A stretch of 64,000 nucleotides of DNA. It comes from Sphaerisporangium rubeum. GTDB lineage: Bacteria; Actinomycetota; Actinomycetes; Streptosporangiales; Streptosporangiaceae. The stretch lies in the NCBI RefSeq assembly GCF_014207705.1, contig NZ_JACHIU010000001.1, positions 4,270,501 through 4,334,500 of the forward strand, given 5' to 3'. The translations under genes were made by a program, and so were the position numbers. The notes below the pieces were generated by a model. It saw nothing but the letters and a program-made list of their open reading frames with translations, had not been told where the DNA came from and searched no databases. Shown here piece by piece: positions 18,337-28,296 of this stretch (its first letter is position 1; every line of letters starts with the position of its first letter).

Positions 18337-19377
18337 CTACTCAGGTGGCGCTCTATGCCGATCAGGGGTGTTCTTTGACACCGGGGCCGCACCGGTGTTC
18401 CCCGCGCGTGTGAAGGCGGCGAGCACCCGGTCGGCGGCGAGCGCCGGGGTGAGCGTGCCGTCCAGCACCTCACGCTCCACCTGCCGCGTGACGGCCGCGA
18501 CGGCGGGGTCGGCGGCGAGCAGGGCCAGCAGCCGCTCACGCACCAGGGTGCGGGTCCAGCCGACCTGCTGGCGGCGGCGCCTGGCGGCCAGCTCACCGGA
18601 CGACTCCATCAGGTCCTGGTGCCGCACGATCTGCCGCCACAGCTCCTCGAGCCCGGTGCCCTCAAGGCCGCTGCACGTCAGCACCGGGGTGTCGAAGGCG
18701 CCGCCGGTGCCGCGCAGCAACCTCAGCGCTCCGGCCAGCTCACGGGCCGCGCGGCGCGCGTCGATCTCGTGCGGCCCGTCGGCCTTGTTGACCGCGATGA
18801 CGTCGGCCAGCTCCAGCACGCCTTTCTTGATGCCCTGGAGCTGGTCGCCGGTCCGCGCGAGGGTGAGCAGCAGGAACGTGTCGACCATCTCGGCGACCGC
18901 GGTCTCGGACTGGCCGACGCCGACCGTCTCGACGAGCACGACGTCGAACCCGGCGGCCTCCACCACCACCATGGCCTCGCGGGTGGCCTTGGTGACGCCG
19001 CCGAGGGTGCCGGAGGTCGGGGACGGCCGGATGAACGCGGCCGGGTCGGCGGCGAGGCGCGCCATGCGGGTCTTGTCGCCGAGGATGCTGCCGCCGGTGC
19101 GGGTGGAGGAGGGGTCCACGGCGAGCACCGCGACCCGGTGGCCCTGACCGGTGAGGTGCACGCCGAGCGCGTCGATGAACGTCGACTTGCCGGCCCCCGG
19201 CACGCCGGTGACGCCGACCCGCCGCGCCTTGCCGGACAGGGGGGTCAGCTCGACCAGCAGCCGCTGCGCGAGCTCGCGGTGGTCGGCGCGGGTGGACTCC
19301 ACGAGCGTGACGGCCCTGGCGATCCAGCCGAGCGAGCCGGACCGCACGCCGTGGAGGTACTCGTCAAGACCCGGCAT
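18337..19377 (-). CDS. meaB: MeaB, G-protein chaperone of methylmalonyl-CoA mutase
   Basis: This 346-residue P-loop GTPase of the MeaB/ArgK family has Walker A GVPGAGKS (58-65), the switch-region signature [33 protein letters not shown] and the NKADG guanine motif. It loads and protects adenosylcobalamin in methylmalonyl-CoA mutase. Its start overlaps the end of the large mutase subunit gene by 14 bp. This completes the operon small subunit, large subunit, MeaB, and the order supports the assignment. Annotations as lysine/arginine transport kinase are historical for this family. Confidence 0.96.
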   Translation of the reverse strand: MPGLDEYLHGVRSGSLGWIARAVTLVESTRADHRELAQRLLVELTPLSGKARRVGVTGVPGAGKSTFIDALGVHLTGQGHRVAVLAVDPSSTRTGGSILGDKTRMARLAADPAAFIRPSPTSGTLGGVTKATREAMVVVEAAGFDVVLVETVGVGQSETAVAEMVDTFLLLTLARTGDQLQGIKKGVLELADVIAVNKADGPHEIDARRAARELAGALRLLRGTGGAFDTPVLTCSGLEGTGLEELWRQIVRHQDLMESSGELAARRRRQQVGWTRTLVRERLLALLAADPAVAAVTRQVEREVLDGTLTPALAADRVLAAFTRAGNTGAAPVSKNTPDRHRAPPE

Positions 19378-21544
19378 GTCCGAGCCGTGCCGACAGCTCG
19401 CGCAGCAGGCCGAGTGCGGCGTCGGCGATGACCGTGCCGGGGCCGAACACCGCGGCGGCCCCGGCCTCGCGCAGGGCCGGCACGTCGTCCGGCGGGATCA
19501 CCCCGCCGACGACGATCATGATGTCGTCGCGGCCCAGCCCGGCGAGCCGCTCACGCAGCTCCGGCACCAGCGCCATGTGGCCCGCCGCCAGCGACGACAC
19601 CCCGACGATGTGCACGTCGGCCTCGACGGCCTGGCGCGCCACCTCGGCCGGGGTCTGGAACAGCGGGCCCACGTCCACGTCGAACCCGAGGTCGGCGAAG
19701 GCCGTGGCGATGACCTTCTGTCCCCGGTCGTGGCCGTCCTGGCCGATCTTGGCGACCAGGATGCGGGGCCGGCGGCCCTCGTCGCGCGCGAACGCGGCGC
19801 TCGCGGTCCTGACGTTCTCGATGGCGGCCGAGTCGCCGGCCTCGTCGCGGTACACCCCCGTGATGGTACGGATCTGGCCGGCGTGCCGGCCGAAGACCTT
19901 CTCCAGCGCGTCGGAGATCTCGCCGACGGTGGCCTTGGCCCGCGCGGCGTCCACCGCCAGGGCCAGCAGGTTGCCGTCCCCCGCCGCGCCGCGGGTGAGC
20001 GCGTCGAGGGCCGCGTCGCAGGCGGCCTGGTCGCGTTCGGCCCGCAGGCGGCGCAGGTTCTCGATCTGGCCGGCGCGCACCGCGGAGTTGTCGACCCGTA
20101 GCACCTCGATCGGCTCGTCGGACGCGGGCCGGTACTTGTTGACCCCGATCACCGGCTGGCGGCCGGAGTCGATGCGGGCCTGGGTGCGCGCCGCGGCCTC
20201 CTCGATGCGCAGCTTGGGGAGCCCGGCGTCGATGGCCTTGGCCATGCCGCCGGCCCGCTCGACCTCCTCGATGTGCTCCATGGCGCGCGCGGCGAGCTCG
20301 GCGGTGAGCCGCTCGACGTACGCGCTGCCTCCCCAGGGGTCGATGACGCGGCAGGTGCCGGACTCCTGCTGGAGCAGCAACTGGGTGTTGCGCGCGATCC
20401 TGGCCGAGAAGTCGGTCGGCAGGGCCAGCGCCTCGTCCAGCGCGTTGGTGTGCAGCGACTGGGTGTGGCCCTGCGTGGCGGCCATGGCCTCCACGCAGGT
20501 GCGCACGACGTTGTTGAAGACGTCCTGCGCGGTGAGCGACCAGCCGGAGGTCTGGCTGTGGGTGCGCAGCGACAGCGACTTGGGGTCGGCGGCGCCGAAG
20601 CCGCGCACCAGGCGGGCCCACAGCAGGCGCGCGGCGCGGAGCTTGGCGATCTCCATGAAGAAGTTCATGCCGATGCACCAGAAGAACGACAGCCTCGGTG
20701 CGAACCGGTCGATGTCGAGACCCGCGGCGACACCGGCGCGCAGGTACTCCACGCCGTCGGCGAGGGTGTAGGCGAGCTCCAGGTCGCAGGTGGCCCCGGC
20801 CTCCTGGATGTGGTAGCCGGAGATCGAGATGGAGTTGAACTTCGGCATCCGCTGCGAGGTGTAGGCGAAGATGTCGGAGATGATCCGCATCGACGGCCCC
20901 GGCGGGTAGATGTAGGTGTTGCGGACCATGAACTCCTTGAGGATGTCGTTCTGGATGGTCCCCGCCAGCTTCTCCGGCGGCACCCCCTGCTCCTCGGCGG
21001 CCACGATGTACAGCGCCAGCACCGGCAGCACCGCGCCGTTCATGGTCATCGACACGCTCATGCGGTCCAGCGGGATGCCGTCGAACAGCACGCGCATGTC
21101 GTGGATGGAGTCGATCGCGACCCCGGCCATGCCGACGTCCCCCGCGACGCGCGGATGGTCGGAGTCGTAGCCGCGGTGGGTGGCGAGGTCGAACGCCACC
21201 GACAGGCCCTTCTGGCCGGCGGCGAGGTTGCGGCGGTAGAAGGCGTTGGAGTCGCGCGCGGTGGAGAACCCGGCGTACTGGCGGATCGTCCACGGCTGGT
21301 TGACGTACATCGTGGGGTAGGGGCCGCGCAGGTACGGCGCGACGCCGGGGTACCCGGGAAGGTGGTCCAGGCCCGCGAGGTCGGCGGCGGTGTACAGCGG
21401 TTTGACCGGGATGCCTTCGGGGGTGTCCCAGACGGCGGGGCCGGCGCCGGTGAGCTCGCGGACGGCCGCCTCCCACCGCTGCGGCCCGGTCTCCGGCGCG
21501 GGGCCCGGTGCGTCCAGGGCCACCGTGGTGAAGTCGGGGATCAT
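19364..21544 (-). CDS. mutB: methylmalonyl-CoA mutase, large (catalytic) subunit
   Basis: This 726-residue protein converts (R)-methylmalonyl-CoA to succinyl-CoA with adenosylcobalamin. The CoA-binding TIM barrel has [17 protein letters not shown] (including the substrate Tyr), [12 protein letters not shown] and [11 protein letters not shown] (substrate Arg). The C-terminal B12 domain has the D-x-H-x-x-G signature in DGHDRGQKV and the SSLAAGH element. The frame is open 64 codons upstream, but ATG 21544 overlaps the small-subunit stop by 4 bp and begins a typical N-terminus. Intact motifs indicate an active enzyme in propionyl-CoA metabolism and polyketide precursor supply. Confidence 0.97.
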   Translation of the reverse strand: MIPDFTTVALDAPGPAPETGPQRWEAAVRELTGAGPAVWDTPEGIPVKPLYTAADLAGLDHLPGYPGVAPYLRGPYPTMYVNQPWTIRQYAGFSTARDSNAFYRRNLAAGQKGLSVAFDLATHRGYDSDHPRVAGDVGMAGVAIDSIHDMRVLFDGIPLDRMSVSMTMNGAVLPVLALYIVAAEEQGVPPEKLAGTIQNDILKEFMVRNTYIYPPGPSMRIISDIFAYTSQRMPKFNSISISGYHIQEAGATCDLELAYTLADGVEYLRAGVAAGLDIDRFAPRLSFFWCIGMNFFMEIAKLRAARLLWARLVRGFGAADPKSLSLRTHSQTSGWSLTAQDVFNNVVRTCVEAMAATQGHTQSLHTNALDEALALPTDFSARIARNTQLLLQQESGTCRVIDPWGGSAYVERLTAELAARAMEHIEEVERAGGMAKAIDAGLPKLRIEEAAARTQARIDSGRQPVIGVNKYRPASDEPIEVLRVDNSAVRAGQIENLRRLRAERDQAACDAALDALTRGAAGDGNLLALAVDAARAKATVGEISDALEKVFGRHAGQIRTITGVYRDEAGDSAAIENVRTASAAFARDEGRRPRILVAKIGQDGHDRGQKVIATAFADLGFDVDVGPLFQTPAEVARQAVEADVHIVGVSSLAAGHMALVPELRERLAGLGRDDIMIVVGGVIPPDDVPALREAGAAAVFGPGTVIADAALGLLRELSARLGHAGS

Positions 21545-23334
21545 GGGGTCACTCCCAGGTCGTCGAACGTGGTGCTCAGCACGGCGAGCGCGTCGCATCC
21601 GGCGTGCACGGTGGCGTCCACGCCGTCGTACCGGCCCCGGCCGGCGAGCCAGACGCGTTTGGCTCCGGCGCGGCGCAGCGCGCCGGCCACGGCGGCGGCG
21701 TGCTCGCCGTACAGCTCGTCGCTGGAGCACAGGCACGCGACGGCGGTGCCGCTCGCGCGGAACGCCGCCGCGATCTCCTCGGGGTCGGTGAGGGGGCCGC
21801 CGGTGACGGTGGCGAGGCCTCCCGCCTGGAACAGGTTGGCGGCGAACGACGCGCGCGCGGTGTGCGCGGCGACCGGGCCGACGGTGGCGAGGAACACCAC
21901 CGGACGCGACGGCGCGCGGTCGGCGCGGTCGCGCAGGCTCTCGAAGCCCTGCGCGTAGTGCACCTGTGGCAGGCCGCCGCGTACGGGTTCAGGCGCGAGG
22001 TCGCGCACCGGCACGCGGCCGTCCAGATCGGGGAACTCGCTGACCCCGGTGATCGGCGCGGCGCGGTGCGCGATGTCGCGTGACCGGCGTTCCCAGGTGG
22101 CGGCGAGCCGTGCCGGGATCAGCCGGTCCAGGGCCGCCTCGGCGCCGCCGGCGCGCTCGATCTCCTGGAACCACTCCCACGCGCTTGCGGCGAGGTCGGC
22201 GGTGAGCCGCTCGACGTACCACGACCCGCCGGCCGGGTCGATCACGCGCGCCACCCCCGCCTCCTCGACGAGCAGGCTGTGGGTGTTGCGCGCGATGCGC
22301 CTGGCGAACGCGTCGGGGAGGCCGAGGCGCGCGTCGAACGGCTGCACGGTGACCGCGCCGGCGCCGCCGGCCCCCGCCGCGAAGCAGGCCAGCGTGGTGC
22401 GCAGCATGTTCACCCATGGGTCGCGCGCGGTCATCATGGCCGAGGACGTGACGGCGTGCTGCGCCTGGCCCGCTCCCTCGGTCACGCCGCACACCTCGGC
22501 GACGCGGGCCCACAGCTTCCTGGCGGCGCGGAACTTGGCGATGGTGAGGAACTGGTCGGCGGTGGCGGCGTACCGGAACTCGATCTGACCGAACGCCTCC
22601 TCGGCGGTGAGGCCGGCGTCGGTGAGGACGCGCAGGTAGGCGAGGCCGGTGGCGATCGAGCACCCGAGCTCCTCGGCGTCGGCGCCGCCGGCGTCGTGGT
22701 ACGGCGTGGCGTCCACGGTGATCGCGCGCAGGCCGTTGTCCCCCGCCAGCCTGGCGAGGGCCGGCAGGTCCAGCGGGGCCGCGGCCCCGGTCCTCGCGCG
22801 CAGGCCGATGGGGTCGGCGCCGAGGTTGCCGCCGGGTGCGGCGTCCGGCGCCAGCCGCAGGTACGCCTGCGCGGCCTCCGCGGTGCGCGGCCCCGCGTCG
22901 AGCACGACCGGCGCGAGGTCGAGGTACACGCCGTCCAGCACGCGGGGCAGCGCGGCGACGTCGAGCGCGTCGTCGCCGAGGACCAGCCACAGGGAGGTGA
23001 CGCCGTTCTCCAGGTCGGCGAGCACGGCCTCACGCGTCGTGGCGGGGTCGGGGTGCGCGTGCCGCTGGCGCACGTCCCACCCCCCCGGGCCGCCGGCCGC
23101 GCCGCGGACGTACGGGGCGAAGCCCGGCAGTCCGGGGTCGGCGGGCAGGTCGCCGGGGTCGTACAGCGGCGCGATCGTGACACCGTCGTAGGTCGTGGAG
23201 GAGAGGGCTTCCTCCGGAGAGCCGGCCTCGGCCCCGGAACGCCGGAGCACGGCGGCGGCCAGCCGCCGCCACTCGTCCCGCGTCGCCGCGGGGAAACCGG
23301 GTTCCGGCCCTGGCCGGTCAGGCTGCACCGTCAT
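21541..23334 (-). CDS. mutA: methylmalonyl-CoA mutase, small subunit
   Basis: This 597-residue protein is a paralogue of the large subunit. It has the same barrel plus C-terminal B12-like domain but lacks the D-x-H-x-x-G cobalamin ligand loop; the corresponding region reads [21 protein letters not shown]. This is normal for the non-catalytic partner of the heterodimer. It is the first gene of the three-gene operon and overlaps mutB by 4 bp. A pair of direct repeats lies 52-125 bp upstream of its start. Confidence 0.95.
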   Translation of the reverse strand: MTVQPDRPGPEPGFPAATRDEWRRLAAAVLRRSGAEAGSPEEALSSTTYDGVTIAPLYDPGDLPADPGLPGFAPYVRGAAGGPGGWDVRQRHAHPDPATTREAVLADLENGVTSLWLVLGDDALDVAALPRVLDGVYLDLAPVVLDAGPRTAEAAQAYLRLAPDAAPGGNLGADPIGLRARTGAAAPLDLPALARLAGDNGLRAITVDATPYHDAGGADAEELGCSIATGLAYLRVLTDAGLTAEEAFGQIEFRYAATADQFLTIAKFRAARKLWARVAEVCGVTEGAGQAQHAVTSSAMMTARDPWVNMLRTTLACFAAGAGGAGAVTVQPFDARLGLPDAFARRIARNTHSLLVEEAGVARVIDPAGGSWYVERLTADLAASAWEWFQEIERAGGAEAALDRLIPARLAATWERRSRDIAHRAAPITGVSEFPDLDGRVPVRDLAPEPVRGGLPQVHYAQGFESLRDRADRAPSRPVVFLATVGPVAAHTARASFAANLFQAGGLATVTGGPLTDPEEIAAAFRASGTAVACLCSSDELYGEHAAAVAGALRRAGAKRVWLAGRGRYDGVDATVHAGCDALAVLSTTFDDLGVTP

Positions 23335-23385
23335 GTCTGGATGTTAGGCGTTCGACCCTGAAGCGGGGCTGCCGGGGCCTCGTGC

Positions 23386-23457
23386 TACGAAGATCGCCGC
23401 CGGATTCCTCCCCCCCGGTACCGTCGCGTCACGAAGATCCCCGCCGGACCTGTCCCC
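23386..23457. repeat. direct repeat pair upstream of the methylmalonyl-CoA mutase operon
   Basis: Two copies of about 29 bp begin ACGAAGATC (23387 and 23431), continue with CGCCGG-like and ATTCCT/ACCTGT-like variants and end in a C-run. They are offset by 44 bp, close to four helical turns. On the minus strand they sit roughly 50-125 bp upstream of the mutA start, where activators or repressors bind. No B12 riboswitch elements (B12 box) are visible here. Confidence 0.5.
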
Positions 23458-23486
23458 CCGTGACGGCACCGGCCCCCGGCACGCGT

Positions 23487-23518
23487 ACGCCGCCGTCCCC
23501 CGGGTGGGACGGCGGCGT
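23487..23518. terminator. hairpin terminator downstream of the amidase gene
   Basis: Perfect 13-bp arms (23487-23499 and 23506-23518) surround a 6-base loop. It starts 10 bp past the stop of the minus-strand amidase gene and separates it from the mut operon. Confidence 0.8.
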
Positions 23519-23527
23519 CACGGTAGG

Positions 23528-24304
23528 TCAGGTGATGGGGGCCTCGAAGGCGGCGTTCCAGGTGAGGCGGCCGACGACGCCGTCGTCGTCCAGGCCCTGC
23601 TGCTGCTGGAAGCCGATGCACACCTGCCGGGACTGCTCGCCGTAGGCGCCGTCCACGTCGATGGTCCAGCCGCGCTTGTCCATCTGGCCCTGCCAGGTGC
23701 GCACGTCGTCGCCGCGCATCACCGGCGGGTACTTCAGCAGCCGGCCCGGCCACTTCGGGTACCGCTCACCCGGCGGCTCGGGGTCGGGGGTGCCGCCGGG
23801 CCGCGGGGCACCCTTCTTGACCCAGGCGTACAGCTCGGCGCCGGGGCACTCGGTGGCGTACCCGTCGCGGTGGCCCTTGATCTCGCGGCCGGCTCCGCCT
23901 TGGGCCCGCAGGTACTCGATCGCGTCGACGATGCCGTGCAGCATGCCGTCCGGCGGCTTGACCAGGCCGCTGTTGCCGACCAGGCCGAGCACGGCGTAGT
24001 GGCCGGAGTTGAGGCCGGGGCCGTTGGCGGCCGGCAGATGCTTCGGGCCGCGGCCGACGAAGACCTTGCGGTGCGGGCAGGCCACCATCGAGTAGCCGAT
24101 GTCCATCCAGCCGTTGCCGTCCATGTGCTGGTTCTGGATGGACTTCACGACGGCGACGCACTTGGCGTGGTCGTTCACGATGCCGGGGTCGACACGGCCG
24201 CCGGTGTAATGCACCTTGACCCCCTTGGTGGACGTCAAGGTGGAATAAGAGCCGCGCGGGGCCCGGGCACCCCAGGCGCTGCGCGAGACGAGGTCGATGG
24301 CCAC
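23528..24304 (-). CDS. N-acetylmuramoyl-L-alanine amidase / PGRP-like domain with C-terminal peptidoglycan-binding domain
   Basis: The protein has 258 residues from GTG 24304, which has GGAG 7 bases upstream; the frame opens 7 codons earlier. The amidase_2 domain covers residues about 1-165, with zinc ligands at VKVHYTGG, the Tyr/Asp in MDIGYSMV and EIKGHRDGYATECPG (His and Cys). A linker with PDPEPPGE leads to a PG_binding_1 domain (about 190-256) containing VRTWQGQM and DGAYGEQSR. There is no signal peptide, so release would need lysis or a non-classical route. That resembles phage endolysins, although no phage genes are nearby. Confidence 0.88.
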   Translation of the reverse strand: MAIDLVSRSAWGARAPRGSYSTLTSTKGVKVHYTGGRVDPGIVNDHAKCVAVVKSIQNQHMDGNGWMDIGYSMVACPHRKVFVGRGPKHLPAANGPGLNSGHYAVLGLVGNSGLVKPPDGMLHGIVDAIEYLRAQGGAGREIKGHRDGYATECPGAELYAWVKKGAPRPGGTPDPEPPGERYPKWPGRLLKYPPVMRGDDVRTWQGQMDKRGWTIDVDGAYGEQSRQVCIGFQQQQGLDDDGVVGRLTWNAAFEAPIT

Positions 24305-24410
24305 GAACTTTCTCCAGGGGGGCACGGATATTCAGGGTGTTCAACCCACTGTCCCGAACTAGGCCCCACAAACCGCATATAACGGATAGCAGTGGGCCGA
24401 ATCCAAATGA

Positions 24411-25217
24411 CTACCCTAGCCAGGGCCACTTCCGCATTTGTACACCTTGACCGATGTACTGGGGAAATATACCCATCTCGTTCGTGGAGAGCGGTGGCGA
24501 CGGCCGGCCCGCCGGCGCCGCGGCCGGTCCTGAGCCGAGTTCCTCACCCCAGAACGCACCCGACAACCCGAGACTCCTGAACAGCGCCAGCGCCTCGTCC
24601 GGGGTGCGCCTGCGGTACTCACGGGTCATGCGGCCGGTGTACCAGCGCGTCGCGAGCAGCCACAGCGTGCGCATGTCGAGCAGCGCGCCGCGCGGGTACC
24701 GCGTCTCGCGCAGCCAGCGGCCGACGTGCTCCTCGGAGCAGAACAGCGACTGGTTCGAGCAGGCGAACACCACGTCGTCCCACATGCGCGGGATCGGCAC
24801 GAGGAAATGGGCCACCAGGGAGGCCGCCGGCGGGACGTCGGGGCACACGTCCAGCGCCAGCGCACGCGCGCAGCCGGGGCAGTGGGTCGCCACCAGGCAC
24901 GGCTCCCCCACCAGGGCCGGGATGGCGAACGAGTCCCACGCGCAGCCGCCCCACCACCTGACCCCGCTGCTGGCCACCACGAAGCCGAGCGGGACCGCCG
25001 ACCACGGGTGCGCCATCACGATCCGCCGCCGCTCCCCGTCCAGCACCAGCAGATGGGCCTCGTGCAGCCCCCGGAGCGCCTCCAGCGCCTCACCGGGCCC
25101 GGCGCCGAACTCGGCGGCGACCTCCTCGGGGGACGGCGGGCACCCCCGCTCGGCGAACCACCGGTAGACGGACATCCGCACGTCTGCCAGATCGAGCATG
25201 CGGGGGACGATACCCAC
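24411..25217 (-). CDS. alkylmercury lyase (MerB)-like protein
   Basis: This 268-residue protein has an N-terminal winged-helix-like part (residues 8-65) and a MerB-type core. Three catalytic positions of organomercurial lyase appear to be kept: Cys92 and Asp95 in GGCAWDSFAIPAL, and Cys153 in VFACSNQSLFCS. Two further cysteine pairs (CPGC, Cys125) and a C-terminal extension are extra. No merA, merT or merR-like gene is near, so mercury resistance is not supported by context; related MerB-like proteins of unknown role are common in actinomycetes. GTG 25217 is chosen for its GAGG five bases upstream; ATG 25199 is an alternative. It is divergent from the peptidase cassette. Confidence 0.72.
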   Translation of the reverse strand: MGIVPRMLDLADVRMSVYRWFAERGCPPSPEEVAAEFGAGPGEALEALRGLHEAHLLVLDGERRRIVMAHPWSAVPLGFVVASSGVRWWGGCAWDSFAIPALVGEPCLVATHCPGCARALALDVCPDVPPAASLVAHFLVPIPRMWDDVVFACSNQSLFCSEEHVGRWLRETRYPRGALLDMRTLWLLATRWYTGRMTREYRRRTPDEALALFRSLGLSGAFWGEELGSGPAAAPAGRPSPPLSTNEMGIFPQYIGQGVQMRKWPWLG

Positions 25218-25276
25218 TCTGACCTCGGTCGATGCCGCCATGCCTGTGCGGAAGGGCTGGATACGTAAACCATCCG

Positions 25277-26431
25277 ATGCGCCGCACTGACCCCCAAAGC
25301 ACAATCGGCCAGGTGGTCACCCCGACACCCTCAGCACCGGGACTCGTCACCTTCCGCCGCTGGACCGGCGTGGTCCCCGCGGAAAGCGGCGTGACCACCT
25401 ACCGCGACCCGTTCGGCGGCGGGACCGGCACCTGGCCGTACACCCGGTGGACCTCCGGCATGGTGGACATCGGCTTCCCCGCCACCCAGCTCGTGCCGTC
25501 GTGGACGGCGTCGGCGCCGAAGGGCTCGTGGCTGCGGGTGGAGCTGCGGCTGCGCACCGAGGCGGGGGAACTGACCAAGTGGTACGACATGGGCCGCTGG
25601 GCCGAGACCGGTGACGACGTCCACCGCACGTCGCTGCCGGGCCAGGGGGACGAGCACGGCGACGTCGCGGTCGACACGTTCGCCGCGGCCCGGCCGGTCG
25701 TCGCCTGCGAGCTGCGGATCACGCTGCACGGCGCCGGCGCGACGGTGCGCAGTGCCGGGGTGATGGCCTCGGCGGTGCCGAACCGGGCCCACGTGCCGCC
25801 GAGCGAGCCCGGCGAGGCCCGCGGCGTGCGGCTCGACGTGCCGCCGCTCTCACAGCGCGTCCACGCCGGCCACCACCCGCAGTGGGGTGGCGGGGGCGAC
25901 GCGTGGTGCAGCCCGGCGGCCATGACCATGGTCCTGCGGTACTGGGGACGCGGCCCCGGGCCCGCGGAGCTGGCGTTCGCCGACCCCGACGACCCGTGTC
26001 CCGCCGTGGACCACGCCGCGCGCGACATGTACGACCACAGCTACCAGGGCACCGGCAACTGGCCCTTCGGCGTCGCCTACGCCGGCCGGTACGGGCTCGA
26101 CGGTTTCGTCACGCGGCTGCGGTCGCTGCGCGAGCTGGAACGATTCATCCTGGCCGGCGTGCCGGTCATCACCTCGCAGGCGTTCAAGGAGCACGAGCTG
26201 CCGGGCTCGGGGTACTCGACCGGCGGTCATATCATGGTCGTGACCGGTTTCACCGCCGAGGGCGACGTGATCGCCAACGATCCGGCGGGGCCGTCCGACG
26301 CCGCGGTCAAGAGAATCTATCCCCGGGCAGCGTTCGAGAACGTCTGGTTACGCGGTGCCGGAAGCGCGGGAATCGTCCATGTCGTGCACCCGCGTGACGT
26401 CACGCTCCCACCATCAGAGGGGAACTGGTGA
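25277..26431 (+). CDS. C39-like cysteine peptidase family protein
   Basis: This protein has about 384 residues. The N-terminal half (about 15-190) is beta-rich and probably binds substrate. The C-terminal half is a papain-like C39 fold: Cys211 in GDAWCSPAAMTMVLRYWG, His318 in STGGHIMVVTGF and Asn334-Asp335 in VIANDPAG. No signal peptide is visible, so the enzyme is probably cytosolic or exported by another route. The start is uncertain; ATG 25277 is used, without a strong ribosome-binding site. The stop overlaps the GTG of the S9 peptidase gene (GTGA). A bacteriocin-transporter role is unlikely because there is no ABC domain. Confidence 0.78.
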   Translation: MRRTDPQSTIGQVVTPTPSAPGLVTFRRWTGVVPAESGVTTYRDPFGGGTGTWPYTRWTSGMVDIGFPATQLVPSWTASAPKGSWLRVELRLRTEAGELTKWYDMGRWAETGDDVHRTSLPGQGDEHGDVAVDTFAAARPVVACELRITLHGAGATVRSAGVMASAVPNRAHVPPSEPGEARGVRLDVPPLSQRVHAGHHPQWGGGGDAWCSPAAMTMVLRYWGRGPGPAELAFADPDDPCPAVDHAARDMYDHSYQGTGNWPFGVAYAGRYGLDGFVTRLRSLRELERFILAGVPVITSQAFKEHELPGSGYSTGGHIMVVTGFTAEGDVIANDPAGPSDAAVKRIYPRAAFENVWLRGAGSAGIVHVVHPRDVTLPPSEGNW

Positions 26432-28296
26432 TCCCGTCTCCCATCACGGCCGCCGATGTGGCGCGCGTGGACGACCGTCCCGGCTGGGTGGAGCTCGTGT
26501 CCACCCCCGAGGGTGAGGAGGTCTGGTGGGACGAGCCGCGGCCCGCCGAGGCCGGCCGGCGCTGCGTGGTGCGGCGCGACCCGTCCGGCGCGGTGCGCGA
26601 CGTGCTGCCGGCGGGCTGGAACGCGCGCAACCGGGTGGTCGAGTACGGCGGCCGCTCCTGGCGTCCGCTGCCGGACGGCGGCCTGGTGTTCACCCACTGG
26701 GACGACGGACGGCTGTACGTCCTGCGGCCGGGTGGCGAGCCGGAGCCGCTCACCCCGCCGGGCCCGGCGAGGTACGCCGACCTGGTCGTGAGCCTCGGCG
26801 AGGTGTGGTGCGTGCGCGAGACCGGCGACCGGCGGGACATCGTCGCAGTGCCGCTCGGCGCGGGCCCGCACGAGCCGAGGGTGGTGACGCGCGCGCAGCA
26901 CTTCCTGATGAACCCGCGGGTGTCCCCCGGCGGCGCGATGATCGCGTGGATCGGCTGGGACCACCCGGCGATGCCGTGGGACGGCACGCGGCTGTGCGTG
27001 GCGCCGCTGCGCGAGGACGGCACCGCGGGACCGCACCAGGTGATGGCCGGCGGACGCGAGGAGTCGGTCGCGCAGGCCGAGTGGCGCGACGACGGCGCGC
27101 TGTACGCCGTCACCGACGCGAGCGGCTGGTGGAACCTCCACCTGGTTCCGCTGGACGGCCGGCCGGCGCGCAACCTCGCGGAGATGCCGCTGGAGTTCGG
27201 CGACGCCGCCTGGAAACTCGGCCTCACGTGGTTCGCCCCGGCCGGTGACCGGGTGGTCGTGACGTACGGCACCCCCGGCGGCCGGCGGCTCGGCGTGCTC
27301 GACCCCGATGCCGGCGAGATCGCCGACGTCGGCGACCCGTACACCTACTGGGCCGCCACGCTGTCGGTGTCGGCCGACGGCACGCGCGCCGCCGGGGTCG
27401 GCGCGACGCCGTACCGGCCGTTCGACGTGGTGGTGACCGACCTCGCCACCGGGGAGCACGATGTGGTGTCCCCGCCGAGGCGGCTGCCGCCGGCCGAGGC
27501 GCTGCCGCGGCCGTGGGCCCAGATCTTCGACGGGGTCCACGCGCATGTGTACCCGCCGTCCGGCGAGGGCCCCGCGCCGTACGTGATCTTCGTGCACGGC
27601 GGGCCGACCGGCGCGAGCCCGCTGGTGCTGGATGTCGAGGCCGCGTACTTCACCAGCAGAGGCATCGGCGTGGCGCAGGTCAACTACGGCGGCTCCACCG
27701 GGTACGGCCGGGCCTACCGCGAGCGGCTGCGGCACCGGTGGGGTGTGGTGGACGTGCGCGACAGCGAGACCGTGGCGCGCGGCCTCGCCGAGGCGGGGCT
27801 CGCCGACCCGGCGCGCGTGGCGATCAGAGGGGGCAGCGCCGGCGGCTGGACGGCGCTGGCCGCGCTGACCCACAGCGACGTGTTCCGCGGCGCGGTGGCG
27901 CGGTACGCCATCACCGACCCCGAGGCGTGGGCCGCCGAGACGCACGACTTCGAGTCCCGCTACCTTGACGGGCTGATCGGCCCGCTTCCGGCCGCGCGGC
28001 GGCGGTACGAGGAGCGCTCCCCGCTGCTGCACGCCGCACGCGCGTCCGGCCCCGCGCTGCTGCTGCACGGACTGGAGGACGCCATCGTGGACCACGGCCA
28101 GGCGGAGCGGTTCCTCGCCGCGCTCGACGCCGCCGGCGGAAGGTGGGCCTACCTCACGTTCGCCGGGGAACAGCACGGCTGGCGGAAGAAGGAGACCATC
28201 GTCGCGGCACTGGAGGCCGAGCTCGCGTTCTACGGGCTCATCTTCGGCCTCCCCACCCCTGAGGTGCCGCCGCTCACCCTGAGAGGACGATCGTGA
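26428..28296 (+). CDS. S9-family (prolyl oligopeptidase-type) serine peptidase
   Basis: This 622-residue cytosolic protein has a seven-bladed propeller-like N-terminal part (about 1-370) and an alpha/beta-hydrolase domain. The catalytic triad is Ser470 in GGSAGGW, Asp551 in HGLEDAIVD and His583 in GEQHGW. The domain starts with the oxyanion strand FVHGGPTG. Such enzymes cleave short peptides, often acylated or after proline. It is coupled by 4-bp overlaps to both neighbours, so the cell makes all three peptidases together. Confidence 0.93.
   Translation: MIPSPITAADVARVDDRPGWVELVSTPEGEEVWWDEPRPAEAGRRCVVRRDPSGAVRDVLPAGWNARNRVVEYGGRSWRPLPDGGLVFTHWDDGRLYVLRPGGEPEPLTPPGPARYADLVVSLGEVWCVRETGDRRDIVAVPLGAGPHEPRVVTRAQHFLMNPRVSPGGAMIAWIGWDHPAMPWDGTRLCVAPLREDGTAGPHQVMAGGREESVAQAEWRDDGALYAVTDASGWWNLHLVPLDGRPARNLAEMPLEFGDAAWKLGLTWFAPAGDRVVVTYGTPGGRRLGVLDPDAGEIADVGDPYTYWAATLSVSADGTRAAGVGATPYRPFDVVVTDLATGEHDVVSPPRRLPPAEALPRPWAQIFDGVHAHVYPPSGEGPAPYVIFVHGGPTGASPLVLDVEAAYFTSRGIGVAQVNYGGSTGYGRAYRERLRHRWGVVDVRDSETVARGLAEAGLADPARVAIRGGSAGGWTALAALTHSDVFRGAVARYAITDPEAWAAETHDFESRYLDGLIGPLPAARRRYEERSPLLHAARASGPALLLHGLEDAIVDHGQAERFLAALDAAGGRWAYLTFAGEQHGWRKKETIVAALEAELAFYGLIFGLPTPEVPPLTLRGRS

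Noticed and set aside
15326-19147. 1273-codon open frame on the plus strand across PAP2, CehA-like and MeaB genes
   Set aside because: No recognisable motif, and it lies antisense to three genes with complete catalytic signatures. It is a composition artefact.
23335-23486. Cobalamin riboswitch upstream of the methylmalonyl-CoA mutase operon
   Set aside because: No B12-box-like sequence or long paired leader was found; only direct repeats and a short leader are visible.
23528-24304. Prophage endolysin module
   Set aside because: The amidase lacks a signal peptide and resembles endolysins, but no holin, structural, integrase or other phage gene is near.
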